From Prorocentrum cordatum (lineage: Eukaryota > Sar > Dinophyceae > Prorocentrales > Prorocentraceae), in the NCBI GenBank assembly GCA_963575745.1, contig CAUYUJ010015306.1, forward strand, positions 7,501-71,500: a DNA stretch of 64,000 bases, given 5' to 3'. Shown piece by piece: positions 43,937 to 54,200 of the stretch. Numbering within the stretch: the first letter of the stretch is position 1; every line of letters starts with the position of its first letter. The notes beneath the pieces are model-generated. The model worked only from the letters and a program-made list of their open reading frames with translations. It searched no databases and was not told the origin of the DNA. The translations under genes and the position numbers were made by a program.

Positions 43937-44172
43937 TTGGGGGGCTGGCGAGGCTCAGCTTTCGAGCAGTGGCGAGGCGTAAACGGTGTTCGAAGAACCT
44001 TTTGTGGTCTCCACGAGGTGTTATATGAACGTTTTTCTGCCTGGGACTGTCTTGTTTTAGCGCGTCGGGCTCATGGTCTAAGAACATTGTCTTTGTTATT
44101 AGAGCGTCTTCAGGTTCTAAGAACACTTCGTGGTAGGCCTACAGGAATGCCGTGACGGTCTGTCCGTGCTCA
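43937..44172 (+). repeat. duplicated ~230-bp segment with GTTCTTAGAAC-like palindromes, copy 1
   Basis: Shares with 44565-44790 the order CGAGCAGTGGCGA, TGTGGT-TGCACGAG, GTCTTGTTTT, GGTCTAAGAACA and GGTAG-CCT-CAGGA. GTTCTAAGAACA occurs near 44113. Confidence 0.65.
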
Positions 44173-44564
44173 AGTCAACTCTCCGACGGGCAGGGCCGCG
44201 ACTGCTGGACCTTGGGGCTTAGACTTGCGACGCGCTGGGGATGTCCTCTGCTGGGGACGTTCCGCGCAGCAGAGCGTTGGCGCCGACGCCGAGAGTCCGC
44301 GTTGGAGGCGGCGAGGAGGTCCGAACTGGTTGGGGCTGCGGGCAATCGGCCAGGAGGGGGAACGAGGCCAGTTCCGCTCTAAACCGGTCCCCGGGCCCCT
44401 CCCGGGGTCCATCAGGAGCAGTTTTTCACACTGGATCTATTTTCGACGGTCCCGGGGCCCGTAAACAGTCCCCCAGGCGGCCGAAAGAGAACCATAACAG
44501 AAAAACGGTGCCTGCCCCCCGGTACTGCTGGCCGGAAGCAGTATTGGGCCACCTGCAGCGTGGA
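44173..44564. other. unassigned spacer
   Basis: GC-rich, between the two duplicated segments. No gene recognised. Confidence 0.4.
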
Positions 44565-44790
44565 AACGTCGTGGACTCTTTCCGAGCAGTGGCGAAGCAT
44601 CCTGGCTTGCCTATAGGCCCCCCCAAGAATGTTCTAAGAATCCTGTGTGGTTTGCACGAGATGTTCTTAGAACAGTTCTGGCTGAGGCTGTCGTGTTTTT
44701 ACTCATCGGCTTATGCTCTAAGAACACGGTTTTTCTGAGAACATGTCGCGGTAGTCCTTCAGGACTACTGGGACGGTCGGTTCTTGCTCA
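44565..44790 (+). repeat. duplicated ~230-bp segment, copy 2
   Basis: Second copy; contains GTTCTAAGAAT, the palindrome GTTCTTAGAAC and GCTCTAAGAACAC. Confidence 0.65.
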
Positions 44791-44794
44791 TCTC

Positions 44795-45060
44795 CCCCTC
44801 CTTCCTCTCCTCCTCCCTCCTCCTCCTCCTCCTCCTCCTCCTCCTCCTCCCTCCTTTGGTTTTTTTTTTTTATCTTTTTTTTTTTGTTTCTTTCCTCTCA
44901 CTCCTACTTCTCCTCCTCCTCCTCTCCTCCTTACTCTCCCTCCTCCCTCCTACTGCCCTCCTCCTCCTCCTCCTCCTTCTCCTCCTCCTCCTCCCTCCTC
45001 CTCCCACCCTCTTCCTCCTCCTCCTCCTCTCACATCCTCCCCCTCAGCCTCCTCCTCATG
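44795..45060. repeat. CCT microsatellite with T runs
   Basis: CTCCTCC runs interrupted by T10-type tracts at about 44861-44890. It directly precedes the A1 repeat of the retrotransposon. Confidence 0.95.
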
Positions 45061-45073
45061 CTGCTCCTCTGCC

Positions 45074-45128
45074 TGCCTCTTTTATTCTCTGTGAGCAAGC
45101 TCCTGCTGTCTCCGCAGCTTCTCTGCCC
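45074..45128 (+). repeat. split direct repeat A1
   Basis: 55 bases from TGCCTCTTTTATTCTCTGTG to CCGCAGCTTCTCTGCCC; pairs with A2 at 55610-55664. Confidence 0.9.
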
Positions 45129-45686
45129 AAGTGCCCCCCGTCGGCCGCGCGTGCGGGCGCCTTATGCAGGCGGTCGCACAAGCGGCTCTCCAGGGCGCTG
45201 GGGAGATTTTGTTCAGGGGGCTGCGGGCCGCGCTCTACGAGCGGCTCGTGGCTGCCCCCCTCTCTGTGCTGCAGGACCAGGGGCCTCCAGCTCCTGCCTG
45301 GTCCATCCTGCAGGCGGACTCGTCCGAGGGCGAGGGGGCCTCCTGCCCTCTCCCTTCGGCGGGTTCCACCTGCCCACCGTCTGCCTCGGGCTGGCGGTGG
45401 ACCTGAGCGGCGGGGTCTCTCCCTGGCTGCTCAGCACGGTCGCCGCCCTCCTCTGGGTGACGGCCGCCTGCAGCGCCTGCGCGGGCTGCTGCCTCGGGCT
45501 GCTGGGCCCGTACGTGTGGCGGAGGCTCTGGCCCTTCGCCTGGCCGCGCGGCGCGGTTTCTGCTTCACCTGAGCAGGGCCGCCGTGCGGCGCGAGCGCTG
45601 GCCTACGGGGCTCCGCCTCGACCTCAAGCGCTCGAGCGGGCAGACGCCCAGCGTGCGGGCGGCGGCGTCCACGGCGGCGCCCACTG
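45129..45686 (+). other. 5' leader of the retrotransposon
   Basis: GC-rich region between A1 and the Gag-like frame. A short frame from 45131 encodes RLMQAVAQAALQ and similar helical text, and another frame has a hydrophobic stretch; neither is convincing as a protein. Confidence 0.4.
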
Positions 45687-46877
45687 ATGGCGGAGCTGCC
45701 ACCAGTTGGCGGAGGGCCCCTTTGGCCCGAGCTCTACCCTTTCGCTGCGCCCACGGAGCGCGACTACGCACGATGGCGCCTAGACGACGGCGACACCAGC
45801 TGGGCGGCTATCCCCCTCGCCTCTCGAGAAGGGGGCATCCTGCTGGCCCTGCCTGGTGCCTTTCGCTCTACGGCGGAGCTCGAGGCTGCCGAGGCGGATG
45901 GCTTTGCTGGGATGATAGGCCCCTTCCAGCTAGTGGACGTCCAGCTCCAGGGGGCCGCTTCACGGCCGCTCGCCACTACCGCATCCGTCCTCGTTATAGA
46001 TATCGAGGTTGCCGAGCTCGAGCTCGAGTCGCTGTACCCTCTAGAGGTCGGCGACGACGCAGGCATTGTTCCCTTCGCCGAGGTGCGCAGCCGCGTCTAT
46101 TGGCCGCATCCTTCGGGGGTTCGGGTGCTTCGCGAGGGCTACGCTCGTTTGCACGGCGCCCCGCCTACCGCAGGGGAAGAGCCTCTCCCAGGGGCCGATC
46201 GGGCTACCCCCTACCACTCTGCCGACGAGATGGAGGAGCCCGAGGGGTTCGCGGCCGACGGGGAAGCCGACCGCGCGGCCCCCAGTGCGCGAGCCCCCGC
46301 GGTCGCTGGAGCGCCGCGCGGCCCGCCCGCCAAGCGCGCTGGCGCCGCCGCGCCGCCACGGGTCGCGGGTCCTGCTCCGATTGCTCCTGGCGCTCCTGCG
46401 GCGTCTCTGGACGACGGGGCTCCCATGACCCGCGCCGAGGTAGCTGCCGAAATGCGCGCCTTGCTTGCAGCCCACGCGGCCTCCACGATGGTCGGCGGAC
46501 CCGAACCGCTGGGCCCCGCTCCGGCTGCCCAGAGCGCTCGGCCAGAGGTGCCTCAGCTTTTCAGCGACGAGGCGGCGCGCCTCGGGCTGGATCCTGCGGG
46601 GATCGAGGCCGTCTTGTCCCACGCGCCCGTGGCCCCACATCGGGTCTCCGCGCGCCCCAAGGGACCCACCTCCGCGCTGGTCTCGGCGTGGGAGAAGGCG
46701 CGCTCTCTTGCTGTCCCTCTGGCCCCTTCGTCCGCTTTCGGACCGATGGGCCCCCCGCCGCCGCCTGGGCTAGCCTATCCCGCTGCGGTCGACGGCTTTG
46801 CCGAGGCGGGCGGCGCCGACGGGTTAGAGCCGCCCCTTGCGGCCAATCCGACGGACTTCAGCCTCATGCTTCAGTGA
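45687..46877 (+). CDS. Gag-like ORF1, first part
   Basis: 396 residues from an ATG in MAELPPVGGGPLWPEL. An acidic/aromatic N-terminal region with hydrophobic strands (LVIDIEVAELELESL) is followed by an Ala/Pro-rich linker, a helical stretch MTRAEVAAEMRALLAAHAAS (about residues 247-266), and a block TSALVSAWEKARSLAVP near residue 330. I remember similar blocks in the first frame of dinoflagellate DIRS-type elements. No zinc knuckle is visible. The frame stops at TGA 46875-46877, but the same frame continues open as the next entry, so this stop is either a mutation or a recoded/spliced position. As Gag it would package element RNA; that role is inferred from position and resemblance. Confidence 0.65.
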   Translation: MAELPPVGGGPLWPELYPFAAPTERDYARWRLDDGDTSWAAIPLASREGGILLALPGAFRSTAELEAAEADGFAGMIGPFQLVDVQLQGAASRPLATTASVLVIDIEVAELELESLYPLEVGDDAGIVPFAEVRSRVYWPHPSGVRVLREGYARLHGAPPTAGEEPLPGADRATPYHSADEMEEPEGFAADGEADRAAPSARAPAVAGAPRGPPAKRAGAAAPPRVAGPAPIAPGAPAASLDDGAPMTRAEVAAEMRALLAAHAASTMVGGPEPLGPAPAAQSARPEVPQLFSDEAARLGLDPAGIEAVLSHAPVAPHRVSARPKGPTSALVSAWEKARSLAVPLAPSSAFGPMGPPPPPGLAYPAAVDGFAEAGGADGLEPPLAANPTDFSLMLQ

Positions 46878-47821
46878 CTGCACCAGTCCCTTTCCTTGCA
46901 GCAGGGGCGGGGCCATCGCCCAGCCTTCCACCCGCTTCTGGGGACCCTGAGCGACCAAGCTCAAACTCCGCCCGCGACCTCGGGCGACCCCGCGCGCGCA
47001 TCGGCTCAGATGGGGGGAATCGCTCGGAGGCGCGAGTGGCAGCAAGCGCTGATGCAGCACGGCCCCGACGCGCGAGGACTGATGAAGGAGAATTTGGCCC
47101 GCGTTCTGGGCGTGGAAGTCAGCGCCGTGACCCCCATGGCCATGCATCAGTACTTTCGCGAGCACAGCCCCCTCGGGGCTCAGCCGGCGACGCACGAGTT
47201 GTTGACGCATTTTGCCTTCCTCAGCGCCGAGCTGTGGCGGGCCTGCGAGGAGGGCAACCCCGAGAGGGTCCAGACCTTGCTGACTTGCCAGTGCATGTTC
47301 ATCGACCAGTTGGCGGGGGACCGCGGCTACCTCGAGGCCGCTTGGTTCCTCGCGGGGCTGGAGCCTCCCCCGTGTCGCGTGACCAGTCGTCACACGGAGC
47401 GCGAGGCCCAGACCCCGTTTTCACCCCTAGTGGATCCTCGCTGGCTGTCGGCGTTTTTCTTTTTGTGCATTTTTTTTGTTTTAATCTATCTTTTTTTTTA
47501 TTTTTATTTTATCTTTTTTTTTCTCTTTTTTTTTTTCTGTTTATTTTTTTTTATTTTTGGCTCTTTTTGTCTGTTTTTTTTTCGCCTTTGTTGCTTTTTT
47601 TTTTTTGTTGATGTTTTTGTCTGTTTTTTATTTTTTTTGTGTCGGCGCAGGGCGAATACATGAAGGAGCTGCAAGCATTTCGGGCGCGCCTCGACGCCGA
47701 GCGCGCCGTCGCGCTCCCCAAGCATCCACCTCATCAGCCCAAGCAGCCCAAGGTCTCAAAGCCCACCTTCAAGTCTCAGGGTGCTCCCAAGGCCCCGAAG
47801 GCGGTGCCCAAGAAGGACTGA
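46878..47821 (+). CDS. Gag-like ORF1, second part, interrupted by a T-rich insert
   Basis: Continues in the frame of the first part after the TGA: LHQSLSLQQGRG, then ENLARVLGVEVSAVTPMAM, ELWRACEEGNPERVQ and TPFSPLVDPRWLSA. At about 47447-47640 comes a T-rich block flanked by direct repeats of TGTCGGCG. Skipping one repeat plus the block (194 bases) restores the frame, giving WLSA then QGEYMKELQAFRARLDAERA and a basic Lys/Pro tail ending PKKD at 47821. I remember the same D-x-x-W ... Y-x-K-E-L order in related dinoflagellate proteins. The RT frame starts three bases after this stop. Confidence 0.65.
47447..47640 (+). other. T-rich insert with 8-bp flanking direct repeats in Gag
   Basis: About 194 bases, mostly T, between TGTCGGCG at 47446-47453 and TGTCGGCG at 47640-47647. 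Excising one unit joins the flanking coding frames. None of the equivalent cut points gives GT...AG, so it is either a non-canonical intron or an insertion with an 8-base target duplication. Confidence 0.6.
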
Positions 47822-47823
47822 AG

Positions 47824-50800
47824 ATGCCCTTGGCGCCCGCCTTCTTGGAGGGGGGGCCTTCGTGTGGCCGAGGTACGCCGCCGCAGACAGTCTGCGCCGA
47901 CGCTGCTATGGCTGCTAGGCGTGTTTGGGCGCAGCGAGGGCGTGAGGGTAGGAATGCGCTCCTCCAGCGATGCTGTTGCGGCCCCGCAGGGAGGAGTACG
48001 TTCCGCCACCACGCCCCTCGCTCTGCTCCGAACCGCCCCTCGGATCCATTCGGCCATTTTGGCCGTCACCTGCCTCAGTCGAGCGCTCCCCCCATGGGGC
48101 CTGCAGCCCCTGAGGTTTGTGTTCTTGCTGGTGCTTGTTCTCCTTCAAGCACCCCTGCTGCTCTTGCCAACGTCGCGCCATTTGTCGCTGACTTGTCTGC
48201 CTTGCTGCGCCTGTTTCCAGGCGCGAACATTGATATCACCCCCTGGGCGGCAGCGCTGTCCCAGGTTGGGATGGGTGCTCGATGTTCTCTTGGATCTTTC
48301 TCCCGCTCATCAATGCGTGCAATGGACAGGGGCGACCCGTGCCTTTTGGGGCCGCCTCCCCGCGATCCTTGGCCGTGCCCGCCTGCTCCACCTCTTGGTC
48401 TCCCGCCTGACGGCTTGTCGGCGAGGCGCAGGGAGCGCTGGAGATTGCGGCGCGCGGCGCGGACGCTCGCGCAGTATTCTGTTATTGCGTTGAACTGGCT
48501 CACTATGGGTCATCCTAGCCTCGCTCCCGCCGAGGCTCGCGTCCGTGCCACGGTCTCGCCCTGCCAGGAGGGCGTCCGCACCCGTATCGAACGGTTGTGT
48601 CGGATCGCAGTTCGCCTCGCCCGTGGTGGCAAGAGCGACTTAGGTCGAGCCTACGCCAAGTTCGACTCTACTGAGGTCTCGCTCCATGGCCTGGCCACCC
48701 ATGTTGCAGCTTTGGAGGCCTCCTTCACCTCCTCTTCTTCCGTGCCCGCCCCCATGCGGCACTGCCCGACCAGCGCTCCTTCCGTGCCTGGTTCGCTGGC
48801 GTCTGCGGCGGCTTGGGACTCCACCCAGGTCGAGCCATTCGATTTAAAAGTCAGGGCGTCTCGCATTAAGTGGGATTACTCGCCAGTGTTTGATCCCATT
48901 CCATTTCTCTCTGACGCTCGAGTCCGCGAAGCGTTCATCAATCCAGAGGAGATGCGGCTCCCGGCGTCAGAGTGGCCTGCTGGCCAAAGGGGGGCGCGTG
49001 TCCATATGGACCGCGCCGAGCTGTGGGCCCTGCTCCAGAAGTGGGATGCCTGCGGCGCCCTGTACCTGACTCCTGCTTCGGACCTCGCCTGGGATGAAGC
49101 CTGCGGAGCTTTCAGGGTACCGAAGGACAGCGACTACGACAGGCTGATCCTGAACCCACCGGTCGTGAACAGCCGCTGTGCCTCAATCTCATCCAGCACC
49201 CAGCGCCTTGGCCAGGGTTTCCTGCTGTGCCGTTTGGGTCTGGCGCCTGGGGAGTGGCTGGCAGTTTCTTGCGACGACCTACGGGAGTTTTACTACACTT
49301 TCCGCGTTCCTCCCGCGCGCGCCAGGCGTAACGCCCTTCGCGTTCGTCTGCCATCATCCCGCTTCATGGCCTTTCGAGCCTGGCGCCCCGAGCTCGAAGG
49401 TGTGGACGTCGCGCCTTGCCTCAATGCTCTAGCGATGGGCGACAACATGGCGGTGGAGATTGCCAACTCTGCACATGAAGGCGTCTTGCACAGCTTCGGG
49501 GCCTTGCGGCCTCACGAGCAGGTTGTCCACCGCTCGCCCTTCCCGCGGGGCCCGGTTGTCGAGATGCTGAATATTGATGACCATACAGGTTTTCAGAAGC
49601 TCTCGTGGCATGGCTCCGCTCCTCGCCCCGACGACCCCTGTCGTCGTGATCGTGAGGTCTTCGCCGCCTGCGATGCAGGCTACCCGCGCGTGGGCCTGAT
49701 TCAGCATCAGGGCAAGCGCGCGCGCGGCGAAACGCACAAGGTGGTGGTGGGCGCCGAGGTGGAAGGGCGCATAGGCATCGTCTGCGCTCCCTTAGTGCGG
49801 ACGGTGGCCTTGTGCAGGCTGACCCTGATCCAAATCTACCTCGGCATCACCACGCGCCCCCTGTTAGCCTCTCTTGTGGGCTGCTGGGTCCAGGTGTTCC
49901 TCTATCGCCGTCCGATGCTCGCCATTTTCACGCACGTCTACAACTTCCTGTCGCGCCTGGCGACCGAGGAGGGCATTGAATACGACTTGCCTCCTTATGT
50001 TCGCGACGAGCTTTTGGCCTGCACCTTTTTAGCCATTACGGCTATAACCGACCTTCGGGCGCAGCCTTGCCCCGAGGTGTTCGGTGCGGACGCGTCTCTC
50101 GGCTGGGGGGGCGTTGTCCGCGCTCCTATCAGCCCGCAGCTCTCCGCCGAGCTGTGGCGCAGATCGGAGCACGGGGGGTGGCACACGATCCTGCATAATC
50201 GGAGCCTCCTCGCCGTGCTCAGCCGCGGCGTGCCCTTGGGCCCTGAGCCCACCCAACTGCATCGCGACCTGGGGCTCCCTTCTATTGAGCCCCCCGTCGC
50301 GCCGCGTTGGGTCACCGAGCTATCAGAGGCGCTGCGCTTTCGGCTCGCGTACAAATGGGAGTTTCGCATGCCCCGTCACATCAATATCCTTGAGACAACG
50401 GTGTATAAGAGCTTGTGCAAGTACTGCTGTATTCGCCTCCCTGACTCTCGTATCCCCGTTCTCTTGGATTCAAAAGTGGCTTTGGGCGCGACCGCTCACG
50501 GGCGCAGTAGCTCTCCTGGTCTATCTCACGTACTTTCGACCACTTTGCCCTATGTGATAGGAGGAGGTTTATATATGGGAGGCATGTACGTGCCTACGGA
50601 CGTGCACAGGGCCGACGACCCCACGCGGAACCGTGCGGTGAGGCCCCCGTCCCGTGACCCTCCCGCCTGGTTAGTAGAAGCAGAGAGAGGAGAATTTACT
50701 CGCTTTGATTGCATTGCGTACGCCGACTCCCGTTCGTCATTCCCTACTTGTCTCTGGGGCCGATTTGTTGCGCAGCTTGTGGCTCGAGGCCCCGAGGGGC

Positions 50801-50862
50801 TGCTCAGCCACCGCTGGGCGGCCGCCCCCCCCCCCCTCGGCCCTCGGAGGGCGCGGGGATGA
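47824..50862 (+). CDS. ORF2: reverse transcriptase and RNase H
   Basis: I place the start at ATG 47824, three bases after the Gag stop; the frame itself is open further upstream through the T-rich insert. From that start (1012 residues) the RT region has DRLILNPP (residue 439), motif A SCDDLREFYYTF with Asp 484-485, motif B MGDNMAVEI (538) and motif C LNIDDH with Asp 585-586. RNase H follows: FGADASLGWGG (Asp 756), HINILETTV (Glu 857), VLLDSKVALGA (Asp 882) and HRADDPTR (Asp 931-932). All expected acidic residues are present, so the catalytic core looks intact. The first ~400 residues are not assigned. It copies element RNA into DNA and removes the RNA strand. Downstream is ORF3. Confidence 0.88.
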   Translation: MPLAPAFLEGGPSCGRGTPPQTVCADAAMAARRVWAQRGREGRNALLQRCCCGPAGRSTFRHHAPRSAPNRPSDPFGHFGRHLPQSSAPPMGPAAPEVCVLAGACSPSSTPAALANVAPFVADLSALLRLFPGANIDITPWAAALSQVGMGARCSLGSFSRSSMRAMDRGDPCLLGPPPRDPWPCPPAPPLGLPPDGLSARRRERWRLRRAARTLAQYSVIALNWLTMGHPSLAPAEARVRATVSPCQEGVRTRIERLCRIAVRLARGGKSDLGRAYAKFDSTEVSLHGLATHVAALEASFTSSSSVPAPMRHCPTSAPSVPGSLASAAAWDSTQVEPFDLKVRASRIKWDYSPVFDPIPFLSDARVREAFINPEEMRLPASEWPAGQRGARVHMDRAELWALLQKWDACGALYLTPASDLAWDEACGAFRVPKDSDYDRLILNPPVVNSRCASISSSTQRLGQGFLLCRLGLAPGEWLAVSCDDLREFYYTFRVPPARARRNALRVRLPSSRFMAFRAWRPELEGVDVAPCLNALAMGDNMAVEIANSAHEGVLHSFGALRPHEQVVHRSPFPRGPVVEMLNIDDHTGFQKLSWHGSAPRPDDPCRRDREVFAACDAGYPRVGLIQHQGKRARGETHKVVVGAEVEGRIGIVCAPLVRTVALCRLTLIQIYLGITTRPLLASLVGCWVQVFLYRRPMLAIFTHVYNFLSRLATEEGIEYDLPPYVRDELLACTFLAITAITDLRAQPCPEVFGADASLGWGGVVRAPISPQLSAELWRRSEHGGWHTILHNRSLLAVLSRGVPLGPEPTQLHRDLGLPSIEPPVAPRWVTELSEALRFRLAYKWEFRMPRHINILETTVYKSLCKYCCIRLPDSRIPVLLDSKVALGATAHGRSSSPGLSHVLSTTLPYVIGGGLYMGGMYVPTDVHRADDPTRNRAVRPPSRDPPAWLVEAERGEFTRFDCIAYADSRSSFPTCLWGRFVAQLVARGPEGLLSHRWAAAPPPLGPRRARG
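47947..47991 (+). repeat. 45-bp cassette, copy 1, inside ORF2
   Basis: GGTAGGAATGCGCTCCTCCA, GCGATGCTGTTGCGGCCC, CGCAGGG. It matches 53279-53323 in ORF3 at 43 of 45 positions. It begins G|GTAGG and ends GCAG|GG, like a tiny intron of 42 bases. Confidence 0.85.
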
Positions 50863-51266
50863 CCGCTGACGCCGCCAGCGACGGCGCCCAGGGGGAGGCA
50901 CCTGACCCCTCGGGCGCCGCCGAGAGCAGCATTGAAGCTGCTCTCGCCAGCGGAGAGCGTCGCGGGCCTCGCAACGCGCTCTTCGCTGACAGCCAACGGC
51001 CTCTCGCGTCCTCGGCAGACGCCACGCCAAAAGCGTCTGCCTCCGCGGAGGGCGGCTCGCCCGGCCCCGACCCTGGCGCCGCCAGCGCAGGATCGGCTCC
51101 CCAGGCCGCCAAGCGTGCTCCGCCACTGGCCCTCCGCTCCAAGGCCGCGGCGGCCCCTCCGCCTGCTATCGGGGTGGGCTCGACGCGCGTCGGCTCGCGG
51201 GAAGCATCTCTCTAAGCGTGTGGTGTCCTCGAGGCGCGTGCTACCGCCCTTCGGCCGCCTTCCAGC
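50863..51266 (+). other. region between ORF2 and ORF3 frames
   Basis: A short open frame with the ATG at 50860 and stop at 51213-51215 (Ala/Ser/Pro-rich, in the same frame as ORF3) occupies most of it. It may be the true N-terminal part of ORF3, separated by a stop or intron. Confidence 0.4.
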
Positions 51267-54200
51267 TTGCGAGCGCGGGTTAGGGGCCTGAGGGGTGATG
51301 CGCGGCTCGTGGGGGCGCAACTGGCTTGGCGTAGTGGGGCCGGGTGTGCCGGTGGGGTTGGGGTTCGGGGGTGGTGCGGCTGGCACAATTGTAGGGCGGG
51401 GGGGGTCCTCTGCAGGCGCCAGTCCCTAGTCTACCATCCAGACAGGACTCCCGCGCACCTGGGCGCCGACGAGCGAGCAGCCCGCGCGCTGAAGTGGAAG
51501 CAGCTCTGTGACGCCAAGTCAGTGATGCTCCAGGCCGTCTCGCAGGCCGCCGCGCCGCCCGATGTTCCTAGCACGGGCGGCGGCGGTCCTGCCGCCCGCG
51601 CCTACGCCCGGGCCAAGGCGGCAGGAAAGGGCGCCCGCAAGGGCAAGCTGGCTCCAGGGTCGACCATGGCCCTTCAGGCGCTCGAAGAGGCGGTCTCCTC
51701 GCGGGTCGCCCTTGCGAGCGCCGAGCTGGCCCCTCGGGCTGCACTCCCCGCCTCGGGCGCGCCTCTCCCGAGGGGCGGGGTTTCGTCTGCCCTCGCGACG
51801 CGGGCGGCTGAGTCGGATGCCATCCTCGTCTCCGCCGTGTCGCGCGGCCGCGTGGAGCTCGACGCACTCCGCACCGCGCGTGCCGACGCCACCAGGCGCA
51901 CGGTGCAGGCTCCTGCACGCGGCGAAGGAGAGCGTGCCGTCGCTCGTGCCGAGCACGCGGAAGGGATGGCCGATCGCGCCTACTTCCGACGCGTGCGCGA
52001 GGCCGCCAGTCGAGAGGCCGCGGGCTTGCCGCGCACTGCTCCCGTCCAGCTGGGTCGGGATTGGCGCAAGACCTTGCGCGCCGTCCTGCACAACGCTGAG
52101 GTCTCGACGGGCCTCGCCAACGCAGAACGTGCCGCTCGTGCTGGGGACGCACCCGCGTCGTCCACTGGCCGCTCCTTGGCCGAGGTGGAGGCTGAGGACC
52201 CGCGCGCCTTGGCAAGGCCCGCCGACGACCCTGCGTCCAGCTTCAGCCGTCGTGAGCGGCGCGCGGTCCGCGCCAGCCTGGGCCCGCGGGATGAAGCGGT
52301 CGAGGACCAGCCCAACCGCGGTGGTCACGCGCCGCACTCCGCCTCGCGCACGGGCGCCGCGCGCACCAGGCGCGCCGCCAGGCAGCGGCGGGCTTCGATG
52401 GCGGCGCCCCCCGCCCCTGAGGGGGGGGCCGCCACGGCGCCCGGCCGCAGGGCGCGTCGCACTGCCAATGCGCGCCGCTGGGCAGGCGCGGCACGCCCCA
52501 GCTCCGCCGCGGGAGTGGGCTCCCCACCGCGGAGCCGCAGCCCTGCCCGCAGCCGTACGCGGTCACCAAACCCGTACGGGACCGACCGCACCTCTCCCTC
52601 GGGGGGCTGCTCGTCGCCTCCCGTCGACGGCCCGATCTCGCCCGAGGAGCCGTCGGAGCCGCCAGCGGGGGAGGCATCGGAGGGCCCGCACACTCCTGAC
52701 GGGTCCCCGCCCGCGAGCGTTCGCAGCCGCTCGAGAGCGGAGCCCGCGTGCGACGAGGACTCTCCGACGGAGCTCGAGGACGTCGTGCTGAGTGCCCTCG
52801 CAGACTCCTCGATGGACCTCGAGCGCGTCGTAGCGGGCCTGAACCTCGAGGTCCTCCGCCGCCTGCAGGCGGCTTTCCCTCGCCGCTCGGGGGCCTCTCC
52901 GCCCGCCGCTCGGGCCTCGGCTCGCAGTCGCTCTCGGGGCCGCGGCACGCGTCTAGGCTCCGAGACTCCGCGGCCCGTGCCCCCGCCGCCGCCGCCGCCC
53001 CCTCACCACTCAGGTGGGCGTGCGGCGTCGCGATCCCGCGCGTCGACCGCAGGCCAGGGGCTTAGTCGGGCCGTCGCGCGCGGCTCCTCTCGCGCGCCTT
53101 CGCGTCAGGCGAAGTCGCCTCGGCGTCGCGAGGTGCGCTCCCCTCGAGTCGCTCCGAAGCGGCGCCCGAGCCCCGCTACTGCGCAGCGGCCAGCCACGTC
53201 CCGCCATGATGCGAGCTCGGGCGACGCCCACGCAGGCAGCTCCCGCGCGGTCTCCGCTGCTCAGGCCCCTCCGTCTTCGGTAGGCACGCGCTCCTCCAGC
53301 GATGCTGTTGCGGCCCCGCAGGGCGGAGGGCGTACCGCCGAGGAAAGGGGGTCTTCGAGCGGCCCCGCGCCTGGCCGAGATTCAGGGCACGAGCTGCATC
53401 CCAGCGGCTCCCACAGCGGCGACGCTGGGAGCGCCGCGGCTGCAGCCTTCGCAGCGCGGCGCACGGCCTCCGCGGCCGTCGAGCAGCCCTTGCCTCCAGG
53501 GGCCGCCACCGCCCTAGCGTGGCGTCTCAACCTCGGCGGTGAGAAGGTCACAGTGGTGAGGTGGGGACCCGCCTGGCAAGCTGCCTTCCAGAGCGCGGCG
53601 TCGTGGCTGAGGTCTTTCGCACCCGCAGGGGCCGCCGAGCCCGAAGGCAGAGATGACCTGCACTGCCTCCTGCAGGCCTTGCACGCCTATAAGCGCCTGT
53701 TTCAGACAGGCGGCGCCGAGCCGATCGACGAAGCCTCGTGGTTGCTTCCTTACGTGGCCGCCGTCGAGCCCGAGGCTATCCCCGCGGGCGCTGACCTCCA
53801 AGCCATGGGGGCGGGCGCCATCCGTGGCATCGGGCTCGGCTCAAAGAACGAGCACAGGAGGCGCGCGGGCAAGTTGGCCTGCCTTTTCGACCTTCTGTAC
53901 CACGTGCAGGACGGTCACGGCGCCATCCCAGCAGCGCTGTGGGGATCTCATTCCCCTCCGTCCGAGATCCTCGACGCGTTCGCGGAGGTGGTGCCCGTTC
54001 CACATCATTCGGGCCTCCCGTCCTCGGCAGCTCGTTCCGAGCTCGCCGAATCGGCCGCAGCTGCGCGCGCCGAGCCGCGCCCGCCCTTTGACTGGGCGAC
54101 CCTCGAGGGAGGGGGCGCTCTGCCCGCCGACATCGAAGCAGGGGCTCGCCGTGCTCACCGTAACATGGGCGGATCCTTCACCTCGGCGCGGGCGATGCTG

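Noticed and set aside
48051-48066. GGCCATTTTGGCC, also leader-like
   Set aside because: It is a short palindrome inside the RT frame and lacks the CCGTA and CTCAAG ends.
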